This document shows, piece after piece, positions 19,189 through 29,800 of a DNA stretch of 64,000 bases. The stretch covers positions 2,356,001 through 2,420,000 of the forward strand of contig JALJCQ010000001.1 of NCBI GenBank assembly GCA_023091665.1, written 5' to 3'. A program made the position numbers and the translations under genes. The notes below the pieces were generated by a model. The model had not been told where the DNA came from, ran no database searches, and worked only from the letters and a program-made list of their open reading frames with translations. This DNA is from Pythium myriotylum (lineage: Eukaryota; Oomycota; Peronosporomycetes; Pythiales; Pythiaceae). The number at the start of each line of letters is the position of its first letter. The stretch's first letter is position 1.

Positions 19189-20111
19189 TTAATAATCAGC
19201 ACGTTCCCCAAACTCTGAGAAGTAGTATGCATATGCCACAGAGCTTTTCGATGAGTCAGTAGGATCAAACCAGATACGGCATTTCTCGTACGGTGGAGAA
19301 TAGAGGTGAAGCGTGATGGCATCGACGTCATCACGTGGGTTGCCAATCTTGTGGAGGCCGATTGAATCATCCATGTAGGTGACTCCTTCACTCAGGACTA
19401 AATTGGACGACTCAACGAGAGCGTCCCCGTCCACCTGGTACTGCACCTCGTTGATCGTGCCGTCGATGATTTTAACCCAGCAGCCGTCGCACGGGTGATC
19501 GTGGATCGGACTGTATTTACCGCGGTTCCAAACGATGAGGATAAGCGCATAGGTCTCGTGGTCCGTCGAGATTAGATTGCGCGTGTAGTTTTTGGACGGG
19601 TCTACGTAGGCAAATCGCTCGAGGTCGCGCATGCTGCCGTCGAAGCGTCTGCGGAAGGTTTGTGCGACCGCATCAGACTGGAGTTGCGCAGGTGCAAAAG
19701 CGAACAAGACACTCACTCGAGAAGCGAGCGGAAGATGGTGCGCTTATTCAGCGGCGTCTTGGCGTCGTGCTTGAGCTGCGTCTCAATGGCATCCACGAGT
19801 TCGGGCAGCGTGAGGGCGTCATCGTGCTCCACGAGAGGCTCCTGGTTAGACGCCGTCGCTCGATACACCTCGCTTGGCGAGCTCTTGCAGTCCACGACGC
19901 TGCCTGCAGTGTCGACGCAGTCGGTCACGGAGCGAGTGGCGCTGCGCGTCATCCCTTGGGCAGCTGGCAAGAGGTCGTTCGATTCCGAAGTGGCGGCACG
20001 GAGGTGCTGCCGCCGAGCGCCGGGGGTTGCAACCGTCGGCGCGCGCAATCGAGCGGCGTTTCGGCCGCCTGGCCAATGGGCATTGCCGATGGGTCGACTG
20101 GCGCGTGTCAT
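19189..20111 (-). CDS. CDO1: Cysteine dioxygenase type I
   Basis: Two exons, 20111-19717 and 19648-19189, with a 68-nt intron (GTGAGT...CGCAG), give 284 residues. The enzyme oxidises L-cysteine to cysteine sulfinate with a mononuclear Fe(II) held by three His. Visible are IHDHPCDGCW (His181, His183, Cys188) and LHKIGN (His231). Cys188 matches the Cys that forms the Cys-Tyr cofactor in the mammalian enzyme. HLYSPP and the YTRNL motif also fit. The family is about 200 residues; the extra N-terminal 70 are Arg/Ala-rich and could be a mitochondrial presequence, or translation may begin at a later Met. It shares a short divergent promoter with COX6A. Confidence 0.9.
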
Positions 20112-20163
20112 TCGGCCTCATCGGAGTGATTTCTCTCTCAGTATACTGGATTAGCAGACGTCT

Positions 20164-20198
20164 CGGACCGGTTCAACGGACCCCATTGAACCGGACCG
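20164..20198. promoter_or_regulatory. Long inverted repeat in the CDO1/COX6A divergent promoter
   Basis: Arms of 13 bp at 20164-20176 (CGGACCGGTTCAA) and 20186-20198 (TTGAACCGGACCG) are reverse complements with one mismatch, separated by 9 bp. The inner 9 bp of each arm match perfectly. It lies 52 bp from the CDO1 start and 110 bp from the COX6A start, a good position for a dimeric regulator acting on both genes. Confidence 0.5.
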
Positions 20199-20307
20199 CC
20201 CGGCGGCTCGAGGTGCGAGAGAAGCGTAACATGTTTGGGGACGCGCGCCGCACCGTCAGAAGACCTTGCCGCCCTCACGTTTGGAACTGCCTCCCCACTC
20301 AGCGACC

Positions 20308-20781
20308 ATGGTGCGTGGAGGCCGCGGCGATCGATCTCCGCGAGGAGACGGATCCAGAGAGACAGGGAGCACCAGATACTAATGCGCTGCATGGCGACAG
20401 ATCTTCAACCGCGCTGTCGCCAAGACTGTCCGCACGGGCGTGCGTCAGATGTCGAGTGCCACTGAGCACGAGGCCAAGGGTGAGTCTCCCTGCTGCCGAC
20501 CCTCGCCAGAGAGCATCTAATGGACGGCGCGTTGTGCAGAGCAAATGGCCCGCTGGACCCAGATCTCCAAGGGTATGATCGCGCTCACCGGCGCGTACAC
20601 GACCATCCAGATCTTCGCGCACTTTGCCGGCGACCATGGCCACCACGAGGAGGCCCCCAAGTACGCGTACCTCAAGCTCCGCAACAAGCCGTTCCCGTGG
20701 GAGTACTCGCAGTGCGACCTCCTGGACTCGCACTGCAAGGAGCTCGCGCGCGCGGCCAAGCAGGCGCTCAAGGACGAGTAA
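20308..20781 (+). CDS. COX6A: Cytochrome c oxidase subunit 6A (VIa)
   Basis: Exons 20401-20479 and 20540-20781 are well supported and encode a mitochondrial-type leader (RAVAKTVRTGVRQMSS) followed by one membrane span and the family end YLKLRNKPFPWEYSQCD. This is a small nuclear-encoded subunit of inner-membrane complex IV. The reading frame of the first of these exons is closed by a TAA just upstream without an ATG. The best start is therefore ATG 20308-20310 as a 3-nt coding exon followed by an intron 20311-20400 (GTGCGT...ACAG) containing a TACTAAT branch site. The product is 107 residues. The last 19 codons and the 3' region are duplicated downstream. Confidence 0.82.
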
Positions 20782-21074
20782 ACTACACGCGTCGTGTTAT
20801 TTTGTGAAAAGGATCCGGCGAGTCGCACTCCAGAGATACATGAAATATTGATGGCAATGAGACTCTGGTCCTTTTTGTATGGAGACGTTTTTTGTGTCTG
20901 GACTCGCACTGCAAGGAGCTCGCGCGCGCGGCCAAGCAGGCGCTCAAGGACGAGTAAACTACACGCGTCGTGTTATTTTGTGAAAAGGATCCGGCGAGTC
21001 GCACTCCAGAGATACATGAAATATTGATGGCAATGAGACTCTGGTCCTTTTTGTATGGAGACGTTTTTTGTGTC
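20723..21074. repeat. Exact 176-bp tandem duplication of the COX6A 3' end
   Basis: Positions 20723-20898 and 20899-21074 appear identical when read side by side. Each unit holds the last 19 codons of COX6A, the stop and about 117 bp of 3' region. The second unit is not in a usable gene context, so it acts as extra 3' sequence and offers a second set of 3'-end signals. The lack of mismatches means it is very recent, or an assembly artefact. Confidence 0.88.
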
Positions 21075-21466
21075 CTTCGCATGCCTTCTATCGGATTTGG
21101 TGTAGCTACTGCGAACAGAACGTCAGTGTGCAGACCACCAGAAAGAGAATGGTGCACGTTATGAACTCGAATCATCCATCGTGTGTGGTGCCAAATAAAT
21201 GATTCACTAGTCTAGTGTACACGGATACCTACTTGCTACTAGAATGAAGCGACGCTGGCGTCGCTCACCATGGTCCACTATTGGCTGCGCTAGGAGAGCA
21301 AATCGGGATCGAACTTGACGAGCGTGCCTGGCTTCGACCGCGTCAACGAGAGTTGGCTCTGGATGATATGAAAGAAAGGTTGGTAGAACGGAGGCTTTGA
21401 CTGAATACGGAAGCAGATAGATGGCTGGGAAGGAGGACACGCTAGTCGAAGTTATCGACCAATTCT
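21075..21466. other. Intergenic region after the COX6A duplication
   Basis: No gene is recognised in these 392 bp between the duplicated COX6A tail and the 3' end of the ubiquitin-like gene. It should hold the 3' ends of both converging transcripts. Confidence 0.5.
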
Positions 21467-22475
21467 TCACTGATCAGTCACTCCCTTGGGGACGACACTC
21501 AGGAAGAAGTTCATGCTGACTCCAAGAAGCAAACCAATCTTCTGCTTTCGTGGGACGGACCGATCCAGCAACTGCAAAGAGACTTCATGAGACACCGCAC
21601 GCATACACTCACGAGCAAGGAAGTTGTACATACCATGAGCAGCATGAACACCCCGAGGAGTAAGCCCATGAGAAACCCCCACAAAAACTCTGTTCCGGTT
21701 CCCTCATTATCGGCAGCGAGAATGGAGCCGTTCATACCGTTCAACTCCATCTGATGGTCCATCGCTAGGCGCGCCGTCGGGACGACGTTCAAGGCTTGAG
21801 AGAGACAAACAGAAACGTGAAGTCAGCTACAGTCGAGCGACCAACTTCAACATCCACATCGTACTCACCAAACTCTGAGTGGGGTCCTTGCGAGTCCATC
21901 CACTCTTCCTCCAAACGATATATCCGATCCTCGCTTGACTCACCGGGAACTCGATCAGCTTGGCTGATATAAGCAGAGAGCTGCGGGTAGAAGTACAAAC
22001 GAAGCGCTTGGATCTCCTCGCGACTAAGACGGTCGCGGAGGCGATCAAAGCCTCGTCGTCGAGATGGTTCATCTCGCTCCTCGGCCTCGCTCTCGGGTGT
22101 GGAGGCTGTCATCTGGTTCATCACCGCCTTTGGAGGTGCAGCGCTGATGGCGCAATGGATAAAGTCGCCGGTCTTAACCTTGCAGCTCTCGAGCGACGCT
22201 TTGTCGTCCGACAGCATCTTGCCCTGGTGGATCAGCCGCAGGAACTTGCCCTCAGCATTCGCCTGCTTCTTGATGGCTTCCTTCAGTTCGCCGACCGACG
22301 CGGTCTGCACGATCTCGATGACGATGGGCTTTTCGCTCAGCGTCTTGACCTTGAGCACGAGCATGCCGTCGTCGTCGATGTTGATCGCGACGAGCCCATC
22401 GCTCGGGCTGCCTGCGCTCTCTTGCTGGTTACTGGCAGCCGACTCGGTCGACAGCTGCAGACAGACCGAGGTCAC
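21467..22475 (-). CDS. Membrane-anchored ubiquitin-like protein, Dsc3/TMUB type
   Basis: Three exons, 22475-21869, 21794-21634 and 21571-21467, give 290 residues. Residues about 30-110 form a ubiquitin-like fold (LRLIHQGKMLSDD, GDFIHCAIS). A helical segment with LSREEIQALRLYF and LEEEWMDSQ follows, then two hydrophobic stretches (FLWGFLMGLLLGVFMLLM and IGLLLGVSMNFFLS) at the C terminus. This order (UBL, helical linker, C-terminal spans) is that of fungal Dsc3 (DUF2407) and animal TMUB proteins, which work in Golgi or ER membrane ubiquitin ligases that extract or degrade membrane proteins. Which of the two it corresponds to cannot be settled by eye. Confidence 0.68.
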
Positions 22476-22968
22476 TCGACGCGTCGGCGACTCCCGTTCG
22501 GCCCAGCGCAGAACGTACCAGTGGCTTATTCTCCGGGATGCTCTCCGGTTCCATCATGGCGTTTGGGTCTGCTGGGCAGACGCTGAAAGACGAACAGTTC
22601 GCAGCCTCCGGAGGCGGGGGAGAGGTGACACCCGGGCTGTCAAGCTGCACGTCGCCCGCAATCCTATGCGATATGACGGAGCTCGGCGCCAGACCGTGGA
22701 AGCCTCTGCGAAGGACGACACTTCAGTGCGGTTTCTTTTCCGCACACAGAAGGAAGATGGGGGCGGAACCGTATGCGGCACTATCGTTTCTAATTGGGAA
22801 AAACCACGAAGGTTTTTCATCATCCCCACCAGATGGCCCATCACCCCTACTGAACGAGTTAACACGTTCGTAACAGATACGAACACTATTAAGTACGCGC
22901 GTACTTTCCAAACCCCGCGTTCGAAATTCAAACTCCATTTCCCTCCTCGATTCCCAAAGATCACGACG

Positions 22969-25900
22969 ATGGAGTCGACGTCGGGCGACGCGCCCGAGCG
23001 CAGCGCCGTGCAGGTGGCCGTGCGCGTGCGGCCGCTGAGCGCCGGAGAGAGCGCGCAGGGCAGCGAGCCGTGCGTCTCCGTGCTCGGCGGCGCGTCCGTG
23101 CTCGTCGGCGGGCTCAGTGGCAAGCAGTACGACTTCGACGCGGCGTTCGCGCCGGGCGCCGCCCAGCACGAGCTCTACGACGCGCTCGTGGCGCCGCTCG
23201 TGGACCGCTTCTTCGACGGATACAACGCCACGGTCTTCGCGTACGGCCAGACGGGCTCGGGAAAGACCTTCACGATGGGCAACGAGTTCAAGCTCGACGC
23301 CGCGCATGACGAACGCGGAATCATCCCGCGCACGATGGACGAGGTGCGCTCTGGTCGCCGCGCGAACAGCGATGGTGTATTCTCACAAAGACGTGCTTGG
23401 CGCAGATCTTTAAACGCATCGCTAGTGCGCCTCCCAGCACCAAGTACGCGCTGAAAGTCTCGTACCTGGAGATTCTCAACGAGGAAATCCACGACCTGCT
23501 CGCCGGATCTTCGAGCTCGGCTATCTCGCTCTCGGTCCGCGACGACGGCAAACGTGGTATCTGCGTTAATGGACTGTCGGAACACGCGGTTGAGTCGATT
23601 GAGCAGGTCGCCAACGTTTTACATACGGGAGCGCTTACTCGTGCAACTGCCTCGACGAATATGAACGCCCAATCCAGCCGTTCGCATGCCATCTGCACAC
23701 TCACGATGGAGCAATACGAGACATCGCTTGAGTGTGGAGCTGAAGCCAAGTTCTCCAAGTTCCACCTCGTAGATCTTGCCGGCTCGGAGCGTGCCAAGCG
23801 CACTAATGCTGAAGGTGCTCGCTTTAAAGAAGGCGTCAACATCAATAAGGGCTTGCTCTCTCTTGGGAATGTCATTAACGCTCTTTCGGAGAAGAACTCC
23901 CACGTACCGTACCGCGACTCGAAACTCACACGTCTGCTACAAGATTCGCTAGGCGGTAACAGCAAGACACTCATGATCGCGTGCATCAGCCCTGCTGATG
24001 TCAACTTCGAAGAGACGTGCAACACGCTTCGATACGCTTCGCGCGCACGTAATATCCAAAACCAGGCAGTAGTGAACCAAACTTTGACAGCGGAGAGCCA
24101 ATTGGCGTATCTGAAGCAACAACTAGAGGTGACACAGCTGCAACTACTTCAGTACCAGCAAGGCAAAGGTCCGATTGCTCGTAGTTGCGTGACGGGCAAT
24201 GCGGGAAGTGTGTCAAGTTTTGAGGTAGAGATCCTTGAGAAAGAAATTCTGCGATGGAAGTCCATAGCCAAGACACGCGAAGAGGAACTACAATTAGTGA
24301 TGAGCGCGAAAGACAAGTGGAAAAAGATTGCTGACGACTTCAGCAGCAAGAAGCAACGCGGAGTTCAAGGTGGTGCCGTGCGTGTTAACTCCACCACGGG
24401 AGATTGCCACTCTCCGAGGTCTAAGGCAATGCTGCAGGATGCTGTGGAGTTCGAAAAGTCAATTCAGGTAACTCAGTTCACGTCAGTATCTTCCAAGACA
24501 GTTGAGTCCGAAATCGAAGCGACAGAGACAGACGAGACTGAAACGTCATGGGAGAGTAATATCGACAGCCTGGAAGACGTGATCAAGGAGAAGGAGAGAA
24601 TCGTTCTGGCGCTTTCAGCAGCAACCAGCTTGGAATCGATTTCCGGAGGCGACAACGAAGGACCTCTCACAGCACTTTCGAAGGGTTACGAGCAAAAAAT
24701 TCGTGAGCTTGAACTGCAAATATCACAACTCACCGAGGAAAAAACACGCCTTGCGCGTGGAATGCCTGCTTCAAGTGATGCTACAGGCACCGATTCTCCG
24801 CAAAGGCGACTGCACGCCCAACTTCAGGTAGCCCAGAACCAACTCCAAGTTGCTCGGCAGGCTGAGAAAGAATGCAAGCGCCTCACCCGTCTATGGAAGA
24901 GTGGCACCCTCAAAATTTCTACGCTAGAGAAGGAGATCATCGACATGAAGAAACAAAAAGCGTCATTACAACGAAAGCTCAAAGAAGAATCTGAAGCTCA
25001 CCGGAAAGAGAAGCGTGAACAAAATCTGAAGATAATTCAGTTAAAGCGCCAGGAGCAACGAAAGCAGTACGAACTGCAGAAACTGACGTCACTTCACGTC
25101 AAGCAGAACAATGTCTTAAAGCGCAAGAACGAGGAGATTGCGTCTGTCAACAAGCGGATGCGAACTCTTGTGCAGAATCAGCAGTCAGCACAGCAAATGC
25201 GAATTCATAGTGCTAAACACAAAGTTTCTGCGTCTATGAACCGGTTAGGACCGAGTAGCGCCCAAGACAAGACGAACGACTCGAACGAGAGTGAATCGAT
25301 GGGAAGCATTTTGAAGGTAATGAGGGAATCTATCGACGTGCAGTTGACGATCGCTGGTGCGAAGACTGCTATCCAAATGGAGCTAGAGGAGCGCAAGAAG
25401 ATGGCATTGGAAATTGCAAGACTAGAAAACCAAGGTAGTCATCTCGCGACGCCCGATAAACTTGAAGAGTTGAAGGGGTCGTTGAGGGAGAAGAACTCCG
25501 ATATTCGCCTTATGCAGCAGAAACTTGCTAGTGTGGAGAAGAACACAGCACTTCCCTCCGCACTGTTCCCAACAAAGCTGACCACGTGCCACCAACTCAT
25601 CCGTCAACTGATGGAAAGTGTCATTGAAAGTAAGACGGCGTTGGTGGAGATTGACAATTACAAGAGCGACCTTGAAACAGTTGAACTGCAACTCGTTGAA
25701 CAAAGTGAGCGTCATGAGGAGGTTGTGGCTGCGTACAAGAGACAACTGCACAAGCTCGGTCATTTTGATAGCGTTGAAATCTCTCAACCATCCTCCAGGG
25801 AGAAAGAAATTGAGGACCTGAAATTAGAGCTGACAAAGGTCCGAGCTGAACTTGACAAGGTTCGCAAAGTCGGAGCGACTGTGTCGAAGTCGTCTCCTGA

Positions 25901-26711
25901 GGTCTCTACTGCAAAGCCGAAGAAGGTAATATCGAAGCAAAAGCTCGCTGTGGACGTCGAAATGGTCGAAATCCTGTCCAGTAGTGATGAGGAAGACGAG
26001 GAAGACGACGATTCAGACTACATTGAAGAGGAAGAAAACGAGGAAGGACGAGCGAAGCGTAAGAAGTCGCTCGGAGGTAGAGCTGGTGCACCGGTTGGTG
26101 GGCGAGCTCGGCTGCCGCTCAAGCCACGGCCAACACCTACGAACAACGTGATGGATGAAATCGACATGCTTCTCTCCAAGCCATCTGCGGTTGCCGGTAA
26201 CATCTGCTGCTCATGCAACGGCAAGTGCGCAACGAAGAGTTGTGCTTGCAGAGCTGAAAAGCAGTCCTGTGGGCCTGACTGTTCGTGCAAAGAGTCCAAG
26301 TGCCACAATCGTGGGGATGTATTAGAGAGGAAAGCAACCAAAAAGCGTCGATGGGACCCGTTACTGGATGATAAAGAGAACGAGGTCGAGTCTTTCTTCA
26401 GCCAGTCCGTTCAAGTGCAATCGCAATCGCCTCGGGCCCAAACATTTTTGGACATGATGGACAAGGAAAACGCACCTCCACCGCACAAAAATACCGACGG
26501 GGTTGTGGACAAGGAGAATGTACCCCCTCCGCAGGCGACGAAGTTGAGAAAGCTTTGGAGTGGCAGCAACATCGGAGGACTCGGCCCTGCTGGCGCATCC
26601 GCAGCAAATGACAAGTCCGCAAATTTCTCAGCCACTCCTTCGATGTCAGTGTTCGGGTTGAGCAAGAACAACCACAACCACAAAGCGTCTGCAATCGCAC
26701 GATTCTTCTAG
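22969..26711 (+). CDS. KIF4: Kinesin-4 chromokinesin (KIF4 type)
   Basis: Exons 22969-23343 and 23406-26711 give 1226 residues (human KIF4A has 1232). The motor fills the first 360 residues with VFAYGQTGSGKTFTMG (P-loop), NAQSSRSHAI (switch I) and LVDLAGSERAKRT (switch II). A long coiled coil follows, then an acidic and basic patch and a Cys-rich domain from residue 1059 (CCSCNGKC, CACRAEKQSC, DCSCKESKC) typical of KIF4, where it is needed for chromatin or iron-sulfur binding. The protein would move along midzone and chromosome-arm microtubules in mitosis. Three KEN boxes (about 1115, 1145, 1161) suggest destruction by APC/C. It is divergent from the UBL gene with 493 bp between. Confidence 0.93.
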
Positions 26712-26856
26712 GCAAAAGAGTTCTCGACCTGTACACTGTAGCATCACACAAAGTAGCAATAGTTGAAAAGTGTGAAATTATTTTCAAACCTGAGACTCCT
26801 TCCACTGATCCCAGCGTATCACCTTCACCTCTTATTACTCGGTACTAGAGGTGAAC

Positions 26857-29800
26857 TCAATCGTAGAGATTCACCCCCGCGTCGTCATCGTCCTCTTCGT
26901 CCGTATCCGAAGTCGCGGCGGCAGGCTTCCTCTTGGTCGACCGGATACTGAGCGTTCCGTTGCCGTTTGCACTCGACTTTCCAGCACTACCAACGCTAGC
27001 TGTGCTACCACCCTTGTTATCACTCGATTTCGACGCCTTCGTGCGAATTACAACGCCTGTCTCTTTCGGCTTGCGGTAGTTGGATGAATAGCTAGCATAG
27101 GAACGTTCCGATACTTTAGAAGCCTCGTCACGCTTCTTGATAATGAAGTCTTGGATGGCCGACCGCTCCCGCGCGGAGAAAGACGCAATGTGCTCGTCAA
27201 CGTCTGTAACGAAGACGACTAGTTGATAGTTGTGCTGACGATCGCGAAGACTGTCCATGCACCGATCCCAAGTGTCGAAATCTGTCTTGAATATTTCGCA
27301 GATGTCATAGTTGTCACGATCGACCGTAACAACGGCGAAACGTGCTTGCTCAGGAGGAATCGTCAGACGCAGCGCAATCTGCTCCGGAATCCATGAGCTG
27401 GAAGTTGATGAAGCTGAGGTTTTAGATCGACCAATGCTTGAGATCGCAAGAGCACTGGAGTCCACGACGGTGTCATTCTCCTCATCGTCGTCGGTCGATC
27501 CATCGTCGCCAACTTGTTCGCGGGGGACGATGAGATCGAAACGCCTTCGCTTGCAAAAACGCCATTTTGAGCGATCGACGTACACAACGTGGATAAGGTG
27601 ATGTCCCACGCCAACCGTCTCAGGCTCTTCCAGAATTTGTGCGACCACACCTCTACCTTCATACACTGGGGAAGTTGACGCTTCCTTCAGGGTGCATCCA
27701 TTCACCAAGATTCGCGTCAAAGTTGTTGACAGGACATCACGAAGTCGGATGTTCGCTGCAGGAATTGAGCCGTCATCTGGGATCTTTCCCTTTTCTTTGA
27801 GTGTAGACCAAGCGAGCGCACGGATCTCATCGACTGGCATATCTTCGCCAACCTTTATGTTCGCAACGTACTCAAGGTCAGACTCGTCTTGACTCACTTT
27901 CACCACGAGTTCTTCAAGATCGAACAATTCGTCATCATCAGGGCTACTCTTAACGCTTGGCTCTCCCTCACGAGTCGATGCGGCCCCCGAAAGTTTCTTA
28001 GATACACTAGACGGCTTGTGCAGCATGAGACGGAACAGATACTCTCCAGTCGCGAGAGGGGTACCTTCAAGGGCGTATACTGAGTGACCTTGCCCAATAG
28101 AGAGTTTGTACAATGTCGTGTCGATGGTCTTAATCTCAATGCCAGCTCGGTGAGTTCCTCGAAGTATCTTAAATTTGTCGACCGACAGCCCTAGACGTTC
28201 CCCAATCTTGGTTTTGAGGGTACGAACTGTCTCTCGTCGATCGATTCGGATCTTCTCAGCGAGGTTGTCCAGGTGATAGACACTGACCTCGATCATGTTG
28301 ACTTCTCGCTCGAAATGCTCTTCTGCAATCGATTGTGCACCCAGATCGTCACACAACTCGAAGTAAATCTCCGTAACATTCACTAAGTGCAAATCATTCC
28401 GGAGGCGAAGCTTCAGAGTTTGTGGACTTTCATCTTTGTTGAGCACTTTGACAGGAGTAGAGGTGTAAGACGTGCCTGTTTTCCGCAGCAGTCGAAGCTT
28501 CTTCCCTGCGGGAATGGCAAACTTCGCCGCAAGGACTTGCAGCAATGACTCGAGATTGGCATCATCGGCTATCTGAACATGGCGAGCGGACAAATCCGGG
28601 ACTGTAATAGATTCCTGCTTTATCCCTTCTTTACCTTCATCTTGAGGTAAAAGGAACTGTCGCACATACAATTGCAGCTTCGTAGACTCATACGGCTCCC
28701 AGTCTTCACCGGCATTCTTAGCTTCAAGGTAAAGCTGGTAGCTGGAGTACATCTGCAGTTGCTGGAGTGTGCGGTCTTCTCTACCATCAAAAGTATCGCT
28801 CAAAAGCCCGGTATAGTCGTTATACGCGCGCAGTCGCGTGTTCTCGAGCAGTGGCATAGCTCCCTGAAGCTCTTTTTCGAATGCTTCGTGGGCAATCAAA
28901 TGGGCTTCCTTTATCGTCGCTGTCTTGTACACATGGATGCTCTTCTCTATCTTATTCTTGAGATTGGTTTTCATGTAAAATTTGATCAGCATCTTTTTGG
29001 CCATTTCAATCCTCTCAAGCTCTTGGCGACGCACACGTTCTTCTTCGCCACGCATTCGATCCAAGAGATACGAGGGGATGGCATCCTTCGTCGTCACATT
29101 TACGTTTCTCTCACGAGAGACCAAGCGGTACATCAACATGTACGCGCAAGTGCTATAGCTGATTCGCCCTCCGTACCCGCTATTGCTGTTGCCACCCCAA
29201 GCCTTTTTGACTTCGCTTTCTGACAGCTCGCTGACAGTTGAGTCGTTAAAGTCGTACCACTTGCCTGTCTCGAACGACTTGATATATGCATAGTAGTGGC
29301 CGCCAAGTGCACTGCCTGAGTGGATCAACACAGAATACAATTCGTAAACATGTGGGCCGGACCTTTCAATCAAGGCGTTCACATCGAATCCAGGCCCCCA
29401 GGTGTCGCCGACACCCCCGCCATTGACGGGCAGGCCTTCTTCATCTGTAAAGCTCACTACAGGCTGGCTTTCATCCATGGACGACATTCGGCGGTCCCTC
29501 ACATGTGATCTACCTTCAAGCTCGTGACGTTCCATGGACATTTTGCGAGCAAAACTACCTCTCACGCCACTGCCTTCTTCGTGAACGTACGAGTTCATGT
29601 CGAGATACTTGGGAAAAGTAACTTGATCGTGCAACTTGACGCGTGAATCGGTCATGTAGTCGTAGTCAAATCGCTTGAGCTGTAACGACAATAGGTATGG
29701 TAGCTTCGAGAACTTCAGTCCTTTAATCGCGTCACGCTTGGTCTGGCACCGATCGCACATCCACTGGTTGTCACCGTCGAGCACTTCAGGCTTGAGGAAG

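Noticed and set aside
20900..20957. Second COX6A gene in the duplicated unit
   Set aside because: Only the last 19 codons are present, without the membrane span or a start.
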